From CAZMVY01 sp964653435 (GTDB taxonomy: Bacteria; Planctomycetota; Phycisphaerae; UBA1845; PWPN01), in NCBI GenBank assembly GCA_964653435.1, contig CAZZFA010000006.1, forward strand, positions 35,099 through 99,098: DNA of 64,000 nucleotides, read 5' to 3'. Below the pieces are notes generated by a model, which was given only the letters and a program-made list of their open reading frames with translations, was not told the origin of the DNA and did not search any database. The stretch's first letter is position 1; every line of letters starts with the position of its first letter. This document shows positions 26,039-33,834 of the stretch, piece by piece. The position numbers and the translations under genes were made by a program.

Positions 26039-27028
26039 ATGGCGGTATTGATCACGGGTGGAGCGGGGTACATCGGCAGCGTGTTCGTCGAGCTGATGCG
26101 GCGCGAGAACGAGCGGGTCGTCGTTCTGGACAACCTGGATCGCGGCCACCGGGCGGCGGTCGATCCGGGCGTGCCGTTCTTCGAGGGCTCGGTCGGCGAC
26201 CGGGGCCTGGTGATGCGCCTCGTGCGGGAGCACGAGGTCGATGCGTGCGTCCACTTCGCGGCCCTGGCGTACGTGGGCGAGTCGGTGGAGAACCCCGCCC
26301 GCTACTATGCGAACAACGTCGGGGAGGGGCTCGCGCTGCTGGGCGCACTGCTCGATGCCGGCGTGAAACGCTTTGTCTTCTCCTCGACCTGCGCGACGTA
26401 CGGCGAGGCCCGCCGCGTGCCCATTTCGGAGGACCACCCGCAGTGGCCGACCAGTCCGTACGGCTGGACGAAGTTCACGGTGGAGCGGGCCCTGGAGAGC
26501 TACGACCGGGCGTACGGGATGAGGTATGTGGCGCTGCGGTATTTCAACGCCGCCGGCGCGACGGAGAAGCACGGCGAGCAGCATGAGCCGGAGACCCACC
26601 TGATCCCGAACCTGCTGGCCGCGGCGGCCGGCCGGGCGGAATGTGTTCGCATCTTCGGCTCGGACTATCCCACGCCGGACGGCACGGCCATCCGCGATTA
26701 CATCCATGTCGAGGATCTCTGCGGGGCGCACGTTCTGGCGTTGCGGTATCTTCGCGACGGCGGCGCTTCGCAGTTTCTGAACCTTGGCACGGGTCGCGGC
26801 CATTCGGTCAGGGAGGTCATCGAGACCGCCCGCCGGGTGACCGGGCGCCCGATCGCGACGCGGCTGGAAGGCCGCCGTCCGGGCGACCCGCCGCGTCTGA
26901 TCGCGCAGGCGGACAAGGCCCGCGCCGTGCTCGGCTGGCGCCCGCGCTACGACGATCTGGAGACGATCATCCGCTCCGCCTGGCGGTGGCAGGAGGCGCA
27001 CCCGAACGGTTACGACGGGTCGCGGTGA
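26039..27028 (+). CDS. galE: UDP-glucose 4-epimerase
   Basis: Interconverts UDP-glucose and UDP-galactose using bound NAD. The 329-aa protein has the Rossmann loop GGAGYIGS (7-14), the active-site Ser/Thr in SSTCATYG (115-122) and the Tyr141-x3-Lys145 pair in SPYGWTKFTVE. It also has the substrate blocks YFNAAGA and DGTAIRDYIHVEDL. Length is typical. The ATG at 26039 has a weak GGGAG upstream. rlmN follows after about 107 bases. Epimerase activity on other UDP-sugars is possible. Confidence 0.93.
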   Translation: MAVLITGGAGYIGSVFVELMRRENERVVVLDNLDRGHRAAVDPGVPFFEGSVGDRGLVMRLVREHEVDACVHFAALAYVGESVENPARYYANNVGEGLALLGALLDAGVKRFVFSSTCATYGEARRVPISEDHPQWPTSPYGWTKFTVERALESYDRAYGMRYVALRYFNAAGATEKHGEQHEPETHLIPNLLAAAAGRAECVRIFGSDYPTPDGTAIRDYIHVEDLCGAHVLALRYLRDGGASQFLNLGTGRGHSVREVIETARRVTGRPIATRLEGRRPGDPPRLIAQADKARAVLGWRPRYDDLETIIRSAWRWQEAHPNGYDGSR

Positions 27029-27135
27029 CGACGCGGAGCTGCAAAGAGGTGCGCGAATCGGTTATCCTGTTCAGGGATGTGCGCCCGTCCGTTTCAGGCG
27101 GCGGAGTCGCGCGGAGCGGCCGGGGACGGACACCG

Positions 27136-28137
27136 ATGGATATCCTCGCTCTGACATTCGACGAACTGATCGCGGCGATGCAGCCGCCGTGCCGCGAGGT
27201 TCCCCGCCTCCGCAGGGCGTACAAACGGGCGGTGCGCGCCGAGACGCCGCACGATCCGCTCGAAGTGCGTCTCGCGCCGGTCGTCCGCGAGGTCCGCGAC
27301 GGCGAGCTGACGAAGTTCGTGCAGCGCATGCCCGACGGGCTGGAGACCGAGAGCGTCCTCGTTCCGATGCAGGGCCGGCATCGCGAGTGGAAGTCCGTCT
27401 GCGTTTCGACGCAGATCGGCTGCGCAATGGGTTGCGCCTATTGCGAGACCGGCCGGCTCGGCTTCCGGCGGAATCTCACGGCCGGGGAGATCGTGGGCCA
27501 GGTCGTCGCCGCGCGCCGCGTCCTCGGCACGCGGGCCGACACGCTCCGCAACGTCGTCTTCATGGGCATGGGCGAGCCCTTCAACAACTTTGACAACGTG
27601 ATCCAGGCCGTCCGCGTCCTGTGTGATCAGTCGGGCCTTTCGATCGGCAAGCCCCGGATCACGATCTCCACCGTGGGCCGCATCGAGGGCATCCGCCGCC
27701 TCGGTGAACTGCGCTGGCTGCGGCTGAATCTGGCCGTCTCGCTCAACGCGCCGAACGACGAGATCCGCTCGAAGATCATGCCGGTCAACCGCACGGAGCC
27801 GATGGCGAAGCTCCGCGACGCGTTGCGCGCGTATCCGCTTCGCCGCTGCGGCTTCCTCATGATCGAGTACGTGCTCATTCCCGGCGTGAACGACGCCCGC
27901 GAGCACGCGCGGGAGCTGGCCGACTACCTCAAGCCGATTCCCTGTTGCGTGAACGTGATCCCCTACAACCCGCGTCGCGAGTCTCCCTGGCCCGCGCCGA
28001 CCGAGGAGGGCGTCCTGCGTTTCCTCGACTGGCTCGAGGAGGCCGGCCAGTTCTGCAAGCGGAGGATCACCAAGGGCCGCGACCGGATGGCCGCCTGCGG
28101 CCAGCTCGGCAACCCGACCCTGGTTCGCACGCCGTAG
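27136..28137 (+). CDS. rlmN: RlmN/Cfr-family radical SAM rRNA methyltransferase
   Basis: Members methylate C2 of A2503 in 23S rRNA (and A37 in some tRNAs). The 333-aa protein has the radical SAM cluster CAMGCAYCETG (Cys96, Cys100, Cys103), GMGEPFNNFDN and the region with STVGRIEGIRRL. The C-terminal AACGQL provides the cysteine that carries the methylene intermediate (about Cys321). The N-terminal accessory domain is shorter and less typical than in E. coli RlmN, so a planctomycete subfamily with altered specificity cannot be excluded. The wording fits RlmN better than the resistance enzyme Cfr. Confidence 0.88.
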   Translation: MDILALTFDELIAAMQPPCREVPRLRRAYKRAVRAETPHDPLEVRLAPVVREVRDGELTKFVQRMPDGLETESVLVPMQGRHREWKSVCVSTQIGCAMGCAYCETGRLGFRRNLTAGEIVGQVVAARRVLGTRADTLRNVVFMGMGEPFNNFDNVIQAVRVLCDQSGLSIGKPRITISTVGRIEGIRRLGELRWLRLNLAVSLNAPNDEIRSKIMPVNRTEPMAKLRDALRAYPLRRCGFLMIEYVLIPGVNDAREHARELADYLKPIPCCVNVIPYNPRRESPWPAPTEEGVLRFLDWLEEAGQFCKRRITKGRDRMAACGQLGNPTLVRTP

Positions 28138-28154
28138 GTCTCGCGTACGTCGCC

Positions 28155-28183
28155 TTGGTCGCTTCGCGCCACGGGGGTATAAT
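28155..28183 (+). promoter_or_regulatory. Promoter of the ECF sigma/kinase operon
   Basis: TTGGTC (28155-28160) and a perfect TATAAT (28178-28183) are 17 bases apart. The expected start near 28190 lies about 36 bases before the sigma-factor ATG. This is a housekeeping-type promoter, so the operon does not obviously depend on its own sigma factor. Confidence 0.65.
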
Positions 28184-28225
28184 GCGCACGGTCTGCGATG
28201 CCTGGCTTGTCTGAGGACCGTTCAC

Positions 28226-28807
28226 ATGGAACAGCCCGACCCCGCGCAGATCACGAACCTGCTGCTCAAGCTGACCCGCCGCAATCGGGACGCGGTCGCG
28301 GCGAAGCTCATGCCGCTCGTGTACGAGGACCTGCGCCGTCTCGCGAGAAAGTACTTCCGGCACGAGCGGCCGGACCACACGCTTCAGCCGACCGCCCTTG
28401 TCCACGAGGCGTACATCCGGCTGGTCGATCAGACGCGAGTCCATTGGCAGGACCGCACGCACTTCTTCGCCGTGGCGGCGAAGATCATGCGGCGCATTCT
28501 CGTGGACTATGCCCGCGCGCGACAGCGCGCCCGTCGCGGCGGAAAGCGCCAGAAGATCGAGTTCGACAGCGAACTCCTGCCCGCCAACCTCGGCGAGTTC
28601 GATATCCTGGCGATGCACGAGGCCATCGAGCAGCTCGCCACACTGGACACGCGCCAGGCGCAGATCGTGGAGATGCGTTTCTTCGCCGGAATGACGGTGG
28701 AGGAGGTGGCCGAGGCGCTCGGCATCTCCAGGCGCACCGTCGAGGGCGACTGGACCCACGCGAAGGCGTGGCTTCGGGCGCGCTTCGCCCGCGAGGCCGA
28801 GGCATGA
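28226..28807 (+). CDS. ECF-type sigma factor (TIGR02999-like)
   Basis: The 193-aa protein has sigma region 2 (YEDLRRLARKYF, TALVHEAYIRLVD, THFFAVAAKIMRRILVDYAR) and region 4 (MRFFAGMTVEEVAEALGISR, RTVEGDWTHAKAWLR). The wording matches the TIGR02999 group, abundant in Planctomycetota and Acidobacteriota. In this group the sigma gene is often followed by a membrane Ser/Thr kinase instead of an anti-sigma factor, as here: the kinase ATG overlaps the sigma stop (ATGA). The kinase may control the sigma factor by phosphorylation; that is inferred. GAGGA precedes the ATG. Confidence 0.93.
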   Translation: MEQPDPAQITNLLLKLTRRNRDAVAAKLMPLVYEDLRRLARKYFRHERPDHTLQPTALVHEAYIRLVDQTRVHWQDRTHFFAVAAKIMRRILVDYARARQRARRGGKRQKIEFDSELLPANLGEFDILAMHEAIEQLATLDTRQAQIVEMRFFAGMTVEEVAEALGISRRTVEGDWTHAKAWLRARFAREAEA

Positions 28808-31647
28808 GTCCCGAACGGCATGCGCGGATCAAGGAGTTGTTCCTGGCCGCCTGTCCGCTCCCGCCGGACGAGCGCGCCGCGTTCCTTCAGGACGCGTGCG
28901 GCGGCGACGCGGAACTCCGGGCGAGCGTGGAAGAGCTTCTTCGAAACTACGTCCCGGGCACCGCGTCGCCTGTGCCGCCCACGCCCGGCGAAATCAGCCA
29001 GGCCGCGACGGTCAAGGCGTCCTCCTCCGACGGCCTGGGTACGACCGCGGAATCAGACGTCGTCGCTGCCTTGAGCGACGCCCGTCACCTGCCGCCCGGC
29101 ACGGTCGTCGCGGGCCGCTATCGCATCGTGGCCCTGCTCGGCAAGGGCGGCATGGGCGAGGTCTATCGGGCGGACGATCTGGTCCTCGAACAGACGGTCG
29201 CGCTGAAGTTCCTCCCGCAGATCTTCGCGGACGATCCGACCTGGCTCGCCCGACTGCGCGGCGAGGTCCGCGTCGCGCGGGAGGTCACCAGCCCCCACGT
29301 CTGCCGCGTCCACGACATCGTCGAGGCGGACGGCGACTGCTTTATCACCATGCAGTACGTGGACGGCGAGGACCTCCGCTCACTGCTCAAGCGGATCGGG
29401 CGACTTCCGCAGGACAAGGCGCTCGACATCGCGCGGCAGCTTTGCGCCGGCCTGGCCGCGGCCCACGCCCGCAATGTCCTGCACCGCGATCTCAAGCCGG
29501 CCAACATCATGCTCGACGCCCGGGGACAGGTCCTCATCACCGATTTCGGCCTGGCGGGCACGTTGCGCGACATCCGGCCCGAGGACGTCCGCGCGGGCAC
29601 GCCCGCCTACATGGCCCCCGAGCAACTCGCCGGCCGCGAGGTCACCGTCCGCAGCGACATCTACGCGATGGGGCTGGTGCTCTACGAGCTCTTCACCGGG
29701 AAGCCGGCCTTCCACGCCAGGACGGTCACCGAGTACGCCGACGTCAGGAGCAGCCGGACGCCCTCGCTGCCTTCGACCCTGACCCCCGGGATCGATCCGG
29801 TCATCGACCGCGTCATCATGCGATGCCTGGAGAAGGAGCCCAAGGATCGCCCGCCGTCGGTCCTCGCCGTGGCGGCCGCGCTGCCCGGCGGCGATCCGCT
29901 GGCCGCCGCCCTCGAGGCGGGGGAAACGCCCTCGCCGGAGTTGGTTGCGGCGGCGGGCGAAGCGCCTCGCATCTCCTCCGGAGTGGCGGCAGGGGGTCTG
30001 GGCGCGTTCCTCGTGATCCTGCTCGTGGCGATGCTGCTGTCCTCGAGAACGCACCCGGTCTCGCGGGCCCAGATCAGCCGGTCGCCGGAAATCCTGGCGG
30101 AGAAGGCACGCGAGGTGCTCGGCAGGATCGTCGGCGGGGAGGGTACGCCGCATGACGCCTACGGCCTGCTGGACCGCGACGAGTGTCCGTTCGTGCAGTA
30201 CGCCGAGCGCGCCCACCGGGAGCAGGCGCCCGAATTCGCCCTTCCCGACGGATCGGACCTCACCTTCTGGTACCGGGAAGGGCCGACCCCGCTGGTCCCC
30301 GTCCGCGCCATGAACTTGGTCTTCGGCGATGCCCGCGTGACTGTTGCGGATCCGCCCCCGACCGAGCCCGGTATGACAAGCGTGATGCTCGATACCCGAG
30401 GCCGCCTCGTGGGCTTGCAGATCGTGCCGCGGCTCTTTGCGACGGCCACCGCGCCGGCCGCGTCGACCGCCTCCGTGGACTGGTCCCCGCTTTTCTTGCA
30501 GGCGGGTCTGGATGCCTCGAAGCTCCGGCCCGCCGAACCCTGTACGACTCCGCGCGTCTACGCCGACACGCGAAGTGCCTGGCTGGGCCCGCATCCGGAC
30601 GATGAGACGCCGACCGTCCGCGTCGAGGCGGCCGCGTACGGGGGCAGGCCGGTGAGCTTCGCGGTTCTCTCCGATCGGCCGGCCGACGAGAAGTATTCCT
30701 GGCTCGCGGACATCATACGTCGGCGGGCGTTCGTGGACGGCACGCGCGCCGTCCTGCTGACATTGCTGGTGCTCGTTTCCCTGCCGTTGGCCCGGATAAA
30801 CGTTCGCCAGGGCCGCAGTGATTCGCGCGGGGCGTTTCGACTGGCGGTCTTTGTCCTGGCTGTCCGGGCGATCGTCTGGTCACTGAGGGCGGCGCACGGC
30901 CCTGACCTGGGCGTGGAGTACGGACTGATCCGGTTCGGTCTTGTCGGTGCGTTGTCCGAGGCGGCGGTGGCGGGGTTGTTCTATCTGGCCATGGAGCCCC
31001 TGGTCCGGCGCTTCTGGCCGCAGACGCTGATCTCCTGGAGCCGCGTGCTCGCCGGACGGCTCCGCGATCCGCTCGTCGGGAGTCATGTGCTCCTCGGTGC
31101 GGTCCTCGGCGCATTCTGGGTGCTGTTGATCCAGCTCGACCTGATCATCACGAACGTGCTGGGACTGGTGCCGCGTCAGACGTTGCGCCCCGACGACTTC
31201 TTCGACGCCGTGCTGGGTGCCCGCCAGGCATGCGCCTTCTGTCTCAGCGGGCTGCAGTCGGCCGTCTACGACAGCCTGTTCATCCTTCTCCTGCTGGTCG
31301 TGTTGCGGGTGGTGCTCCGCCGGACGCTCGTGGCGAACATCGTGGGCGTACTGCTGGTCATCCCGCTGTTTGTCCCGCGCGGCAGCCACGCGGCGGTCTC
31401 GCTGTTCGTCGTCGGCCTGGGCGGGGTAGGGGTGGCGATGTACGTGCTCACCCGCTTCGGCCTGGTTCCGATCGTGACCGCCCTCTTCGTGAGCATCGTG
31501 CTGCTCCGCTTCCCGCTGACTCTCAGTATGCGGGCCTGGTATGCGGACTATTCGCTCTTCGCCGTTCTCCTCGCGACGGGCGTGGCCGTGCTCGGGTTCC
31601 TGGCTGCCTGCCGCACTCGCCCCATGGCGCAATGGAACCTTTCCTGA
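28804..31647 (+). CDS. Membrane Ser/Thr protein kinase with polytopic C-terminal domain
   Basis: The 947-aa protein starts with a short helical domain (about 1-50, RHARIKELFLAACPLPPDER) common to planctomycete kinases. A Hanks-type kinase domain follows (about 105-365) with Gly-loop GKGGMGEVYRAD, VALKFL lysine, HRDLKPANIML (Asp about 229), DFG (about 247) and APEQLAGREV. A first membrane segment is at about 396-415. Next is a periplasmic domain of about 230 residues, then from about 650 a set of seven or more hydrophobic segments to the end. It overlaps the sigma gene by four bases. The multi-span C-terminus is unusual and could be a sensor or transport module. Confidence 0.93.
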   Translation: MSPERHARIKELFLAACPLPPDERAAFLQDACGGDAELRASVEELLRNYVPGTASPVPPTPGEISQAATVKASSSDGLGTTAESDVVAALSDARHLPPGTVVAGRYRIVALLGKGGMGEVYRADDLVLEQTVALKFLPQIFADDPTWLARLRGEVRVAREVTSPHVCRVHDIVEADGDCFITMQYVDGEDLRSLLKRIGRLPQDKALDIARQLCAGLAAAHARNVLHRDLKPANIMLDARGQVLITDFGLAGTLRDIRPEDVRAGTPAYMAPEQLAGREVTVRSDIYAMGLVLYELFTGKPAFHARTVTEYADVRSSRTPSLPSTLTPGIDPVIDRVIMRCLEKEPKDRPPSVLAVAAALPGGDPLAAALEAGETPSPELVAAAGEAPRISSGVAAGGLGAFLVILLVAMLLSSRTHPVSRAQISRSPEILAEKAREVLGRIVGGEGTPHDAYGLLDRDECPFVQYAERAHREQAPEFALPDGSDLTFWYREGPTPLVPVRAMNLVFGDARVTVADPPPTEPGMTSVMLDTRGRLVGLQIVPRLFATATAPAASTASVDWSPLFLQAGLDASKLRPAEPCTTPRVYADTRSAWLGPHPDDETPTVRVEAAAYGGRPVSFAVLSDRPADEKYSWLADIIRRRAFVDGTRAVLLTLLVLVSLPLARINVRQGRSDSRGAFRLAVFVLAVRAIVWSLRAAHGPDLGVEYGLIRFGLVGALSEAAVAGLFYLAMEPLVRRFWPQTLISWSRVLAGRLRDPLVGSHVLLGAVLGAFWVLLIQLDLIITNVLGLVPRQTLRPDDFFDAVLGARQACAFCLSGLQSAVYDSLFILLLLVVLRVVLRRTLVANIVGVLLVIPLFVPRGSHAAVSLFVVGLGGVGVAMYVLTRFGLVPIVTALFVSIVLLRFPLTLSMRAWYADYSLFAVLLATGVAVLGFLAACRTRPMAQWNLS

Positions 31648-32134
31648 CGGCTCGCTCCGATCGTGGGGCCCTGCGCCCGAAACCAACGGGGGAGGCGGGC
31701 GCTTCCTCCGCCAGCCAGACCGCGCAAACGGGCAGGACCTGCCTCTTCCGTTGGCGCCGTCAGTGTCAGAATCGGCCTGCACATCGCCCCGCAAAGCATG
31801 GGTGCAATTCCGCCCGCTGGCGCCCCCGTTTCCGGCACGGCGTGGCCCCCCAAAAAACCGGCGCAATCCGTTGCGGGTCCCGGCCTCTTCCGTCGCGTTA
31901 CGGGTTGTAGCTGGCGAAGGTGAGCCCAACCGGCGACGTCCGAATCCACTCCGCAGCCGTGTACGGAGGCGGCGGGGAAAACGCCCGGGGAAAACCCGCG
32001 TTGAGAAAAAAAACCAACCGACGTTGCGGGTTTTGCCGGCACTTGTCGCGTTAGAGCGTGTACGGTCAACCTGCCGGGCGGCACGTTCATGTTGCGGTAC
32101 CTGCCTTGCCCGGTCTCCAGGAAACGAGCGAACC
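31648..32134. other. Intergenic region with direct and inverted repeats
   Basis: No gene is seen in any frame; in particular no TetR-type HTH segment can be found upstream of the TetR-like C-terminal domain. The region contains GGGGAAAAC twice (31974-31982 and 31987-31995) and an inverted repeat AAAACCCGC/GCGGGTTTT (31991-31999 and 32026-32034) around an A-run. Confidence 0.55.
31974..32034. repeat. Tandem GGGGAAAAC plus AAAACCCGC inverted repeat
   Basis: Two GGGGAAAAC boxes 13 bases apart overlap the left arm of a 9-bp inverted repeat whose arms are separated by 26 bases containing AAAAAAAA. It lies 100 bases upstream of the TetR-like gene. An operator is possible; a weak terminator for the kinase operon is the alternative. 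Confidence 0.45.
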
Positions 32135-32713
32135 ATGTGGGCGAAAGACACTCTTCAGGCATTGGGGAGGCAAACCGAACTCTTCGACAGGGGGGCGAGC
32201 TTCCTGGGGCGGCCCCGCGAGCGGATCGTCGCTCTCAGCGAGGCCGAGGAAGTGTTCTTCCGCCTTCATCCGTACCACTACCGGGCGCTGCAACTGATTC
32301 GCGTGGCGTCTCAGGTGGCCAAGACCGCGGCGAGGCAGCGGGACGTCCTGCGAAAGTGCGAAAGCCGGCTGATCTCCCTGCTGATGGGCGTGATCCATGA
32401 CGCCGTTCAGGTCGGGGATCTCGAACTGGCCGGCCCGCGGCGCCCCGACGAGCTTGCCTTCACCCTGTGGGCCCTGGCCTTCGGCACGCGGGCGTTGATG
32501 GATACGGCCGTGGCCACCGTGCAGCTTGGGGTCAGGGACGGCTTCGACGTCTCGCGGCGCGCCACCAGCGTTCTCCTCGATGCGATGGGGTGGCAACCGC
32601 TCTCCACGGAATATGACTACGAGAAGACCCGCGCGCGGATTCGTCTGGAGCTTTTCGGCGAGGAATGGCGGAGGCTCGAGGCCCCGCCGCCCGCTCCCCG
32701 CGCGATCGGATGA
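32135..32713 (+). CDS. TetR-family C-terminal domain protein lacking the DNA-binding domain
   Basis: The 192-aa protein is all helical and reads like the ligand-binding/dimerisation half of planctomycete TetR regulators: RERIVALSEAEEVFFRLHPY, LISLLMGVIHDAVQVGDL, ELAFTLWALAFGTRALMD, and the end LLDAMGWQPLSTEYDYEKTR. A complete TetR has about 45-60 extra N-terminal residues with an HTH. Here the ATG follows GGAAACGAG and no HTH is encoded upstream in any frame. It could be a decayed regulator, or a stand-alone ligand/dimerisation partner. Two tiny genes follow on the same strand. Confidence 0.7.
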   Translation: MWAKDTLQALGRQTELFDRGASFLGRPRERIVALSEAEEVFFRLHPYHYRALQLIRVASQVAKTAARQRDVLRKCESRLISLLMGVIHDAVQVGDLELAGPRRPDELAFTLWALAFGTRALMDTAVATVQLGVRDGFDVSRRATSVLLDAMGWQPLSTEYDYEKTRARIRLELFGEEWRRLEAPPPAPRAIG

Positions 32714-32994
32714 AAAAACAGGATTGCCTCGGGCGCTCCGCCGTCCCAATGCGTTGTCGTGGCAGCAACATACGCGTGCGGCGGCGTGCTCGAGGTTCAA
32801 CACGGCGAGTCGGGGGGCCTGCCGTGCGACGGATGTACGGGAGTCAGCGATAGCCGGTCGGTTGCCGTGCAGGACGGGACCGTTGTGAGAGCCCGGTCGG
32901 CCCGGACCATCACGCGTAACCGGCCGGCGCGCTGGCGCCCTGTTCCCTTGGGTGACCATAACAGTCAGTGGGCTTTTACGGAAGGAGGATTCGG

Positions 32995-33111
32995 ATGTTC
33001 CACTTTGATGTTGTCTGGCAGCAGGTGATGACGGGTCTGCAGGATTTCGTGGCGAACGGGATCCTGGACTGGATCACCAGCGTGCTCAGCGGTCTGCTTC
33101 CTCCGGGCTGA
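32995..33111 (+). CDS. Tiny amphipathic peptide, 38 aa
   Basis: An ATG at 32995 follows the strong SD GAAGGAGGA and gives MFHFDVVWQQVMTGLQDF, then ANGILDWITSVLSGLLPPG and stop. The peptide is hydrophobic and amphipathic with Trp residues and no basic charge. It could be a membrane-surface helix or a secreted peptide. No family is recognised. Support for translation is the ribosome site, the sensible amino-acid composition, and the hairpins at 33143-33200 just after the stop. Confidence 0.6.
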   Translation: MFHFDVVWQQVMTGLQDFVANGILDWITSVLSGLLPPG

Positions 33112-33142
33112 TTGTGCTCGGCGGAAGCTGTGGAGCCAACTC

Positions 33143-33200
33143 GCCCTCGGCGTTTGCCGGCGAGGCGAGGGCTCTGTCGGGGATGCGGCGTTCGCATCCC
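33143..33200 (+). terminator. Double hairpin after the 38-aa gene
   Basis: Two stem-loops follow the stop: GCCCTCG/CGAGGGC (33143-33149 and 33166-33172), then a tight perfect GGGATGCG/CGCATCCC with a 5-base loop (33180-33200) followed by GCGTTGTTT. The second resembles an intrinsic terminator with a short T tail. Confidence 0.55.
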
Positions 33201-33250
33201 GCGTTGTTTGAGATGTGAAGTCTGAAGTTCGTTGAACAGGAGAGATCAGA

Positions 33251-33397
33251 ATGAGTCGTCACAATGTCTCGAGTATGTTGAAGCGTTTTGGGCTGGTCTT
33301 GGCCGTTGCTGGGGCAACGTTGTTCCAGATAGGCGGCTGCACCGTCACCGATCTGCTGGCGCCCCTGACGGCACTGGTACCCGGCCTCGGTATGTAA
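33251..33397 (+). CDS. Tiny lipoprotein, 48 aa
   Basis: From the ATG at 33251, preceded by AGGAGAG, the product is MSRHNVSSMLKRFGLVLAVA, then GATLFQIGGCTVTDLLAPLT and ALVPGLGM. It has a basic N-terminus, a hydrophobic stretch and a lipobox-like IGGC, leaving a mature lipopeptide of about 20 residues. Small planctomycete lipoproteins of this design exist, but no function is known to me. It lies 139 bases after the 38-aa gene, and a terminator follows directly. Confidence 0.65.
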   Translation: MSRHNVSSMLKRFGLVLAVAGATLFQIGGCTVTDLLAPLTALVPGLGM

Positions 33398-33417
33398 TCC
33401 GTGTGGACAGGCATGGA

Positions 33418-33446
33418 AAGGCCGCCCAGCGGGGAGGGGCGGCCTT
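33418..33446 (+). terminator. Terminator-like hairpin after the tiny lipoprotein gene
   Basis: A 9-bp stem AAGGCCGCC/GGCGGCCTT (33418-33426 and 33438-33446) starts 20 bases after the stop. It lacks a long T-run on the plus strand, so it may be a weak or bidirectional terminator. Confidence 0.6.
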
Positions 33447-33557
33447 ATCCCATGCCCCCCCGCGTCGTCCCGTCCCCGGGGCGGCGGGAACCCGGCAACG
33501 AAGTGCCCTCTGCCGATTCCTCACGTCGGCCGTGTTCCCCGGCGTACCACGTTGCTC

Positions 33558-33701
33558 GATTCCCAAGGCGGCCTTCGGCCGCAACCGAACACGGGCGCAC
33601 CAGCCCCCATCATGCGGAGCGAAGCGAAGCATCCGGCTCCTCTGCGCCAATCCGCCGGATTCTTCGTCGCGGCGAAAAGCTGCGACGGAAAACTCTATTC
33701 A
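33558..33701 (-). repeat. Interspersed palindromic repeat, copy B
   Basis: Read on the minus strand it contains the same blocks as copy A: AATAGAGTTTTCCGTCGCAGC, then GACGAAGAATCCGGCGGATT, then GGATGCTTCGCTTCGCTCCG, and the end TGTTCGGTTGCGGCCGAAG. The central GTCATTCTGAGG portion is deleted or degraded, so this copy is shorter than A and C. Confidence 0.8.
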
Positions 33702-33834
33702 CCATTACGTTCTCCATGCGGCGGCAACGCCGTCTTTTCAAAGGGCCGGCTTGCAGCCGACTTCCTCGGAAAAACACGTCCCTGCCTTTCCACGCCTGCG
33801 CAATCCAATACTCTGAGACGCAAGGCGTGCCGCG

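Larger units (their letters stand above)
33398..33834. other. Intergenic region: terminator and repeat copy B
   Basis: The stretch holds the terminator-like hairpin of the tiny lipoprotein gene, copy B of the palindromic repeat (33558-33701), and about 130 bases before the kelch stop codon in which nothing is recognised. Confidence 0.6.

Noticed and set aside
27136..28137. Cfr-type antibiotic-resistance methyltransferase
   Set aside because: Sequence blocks and genomic setting fit the housekeeping RlmN group better; nothing indicates acquisition on a resistance element.
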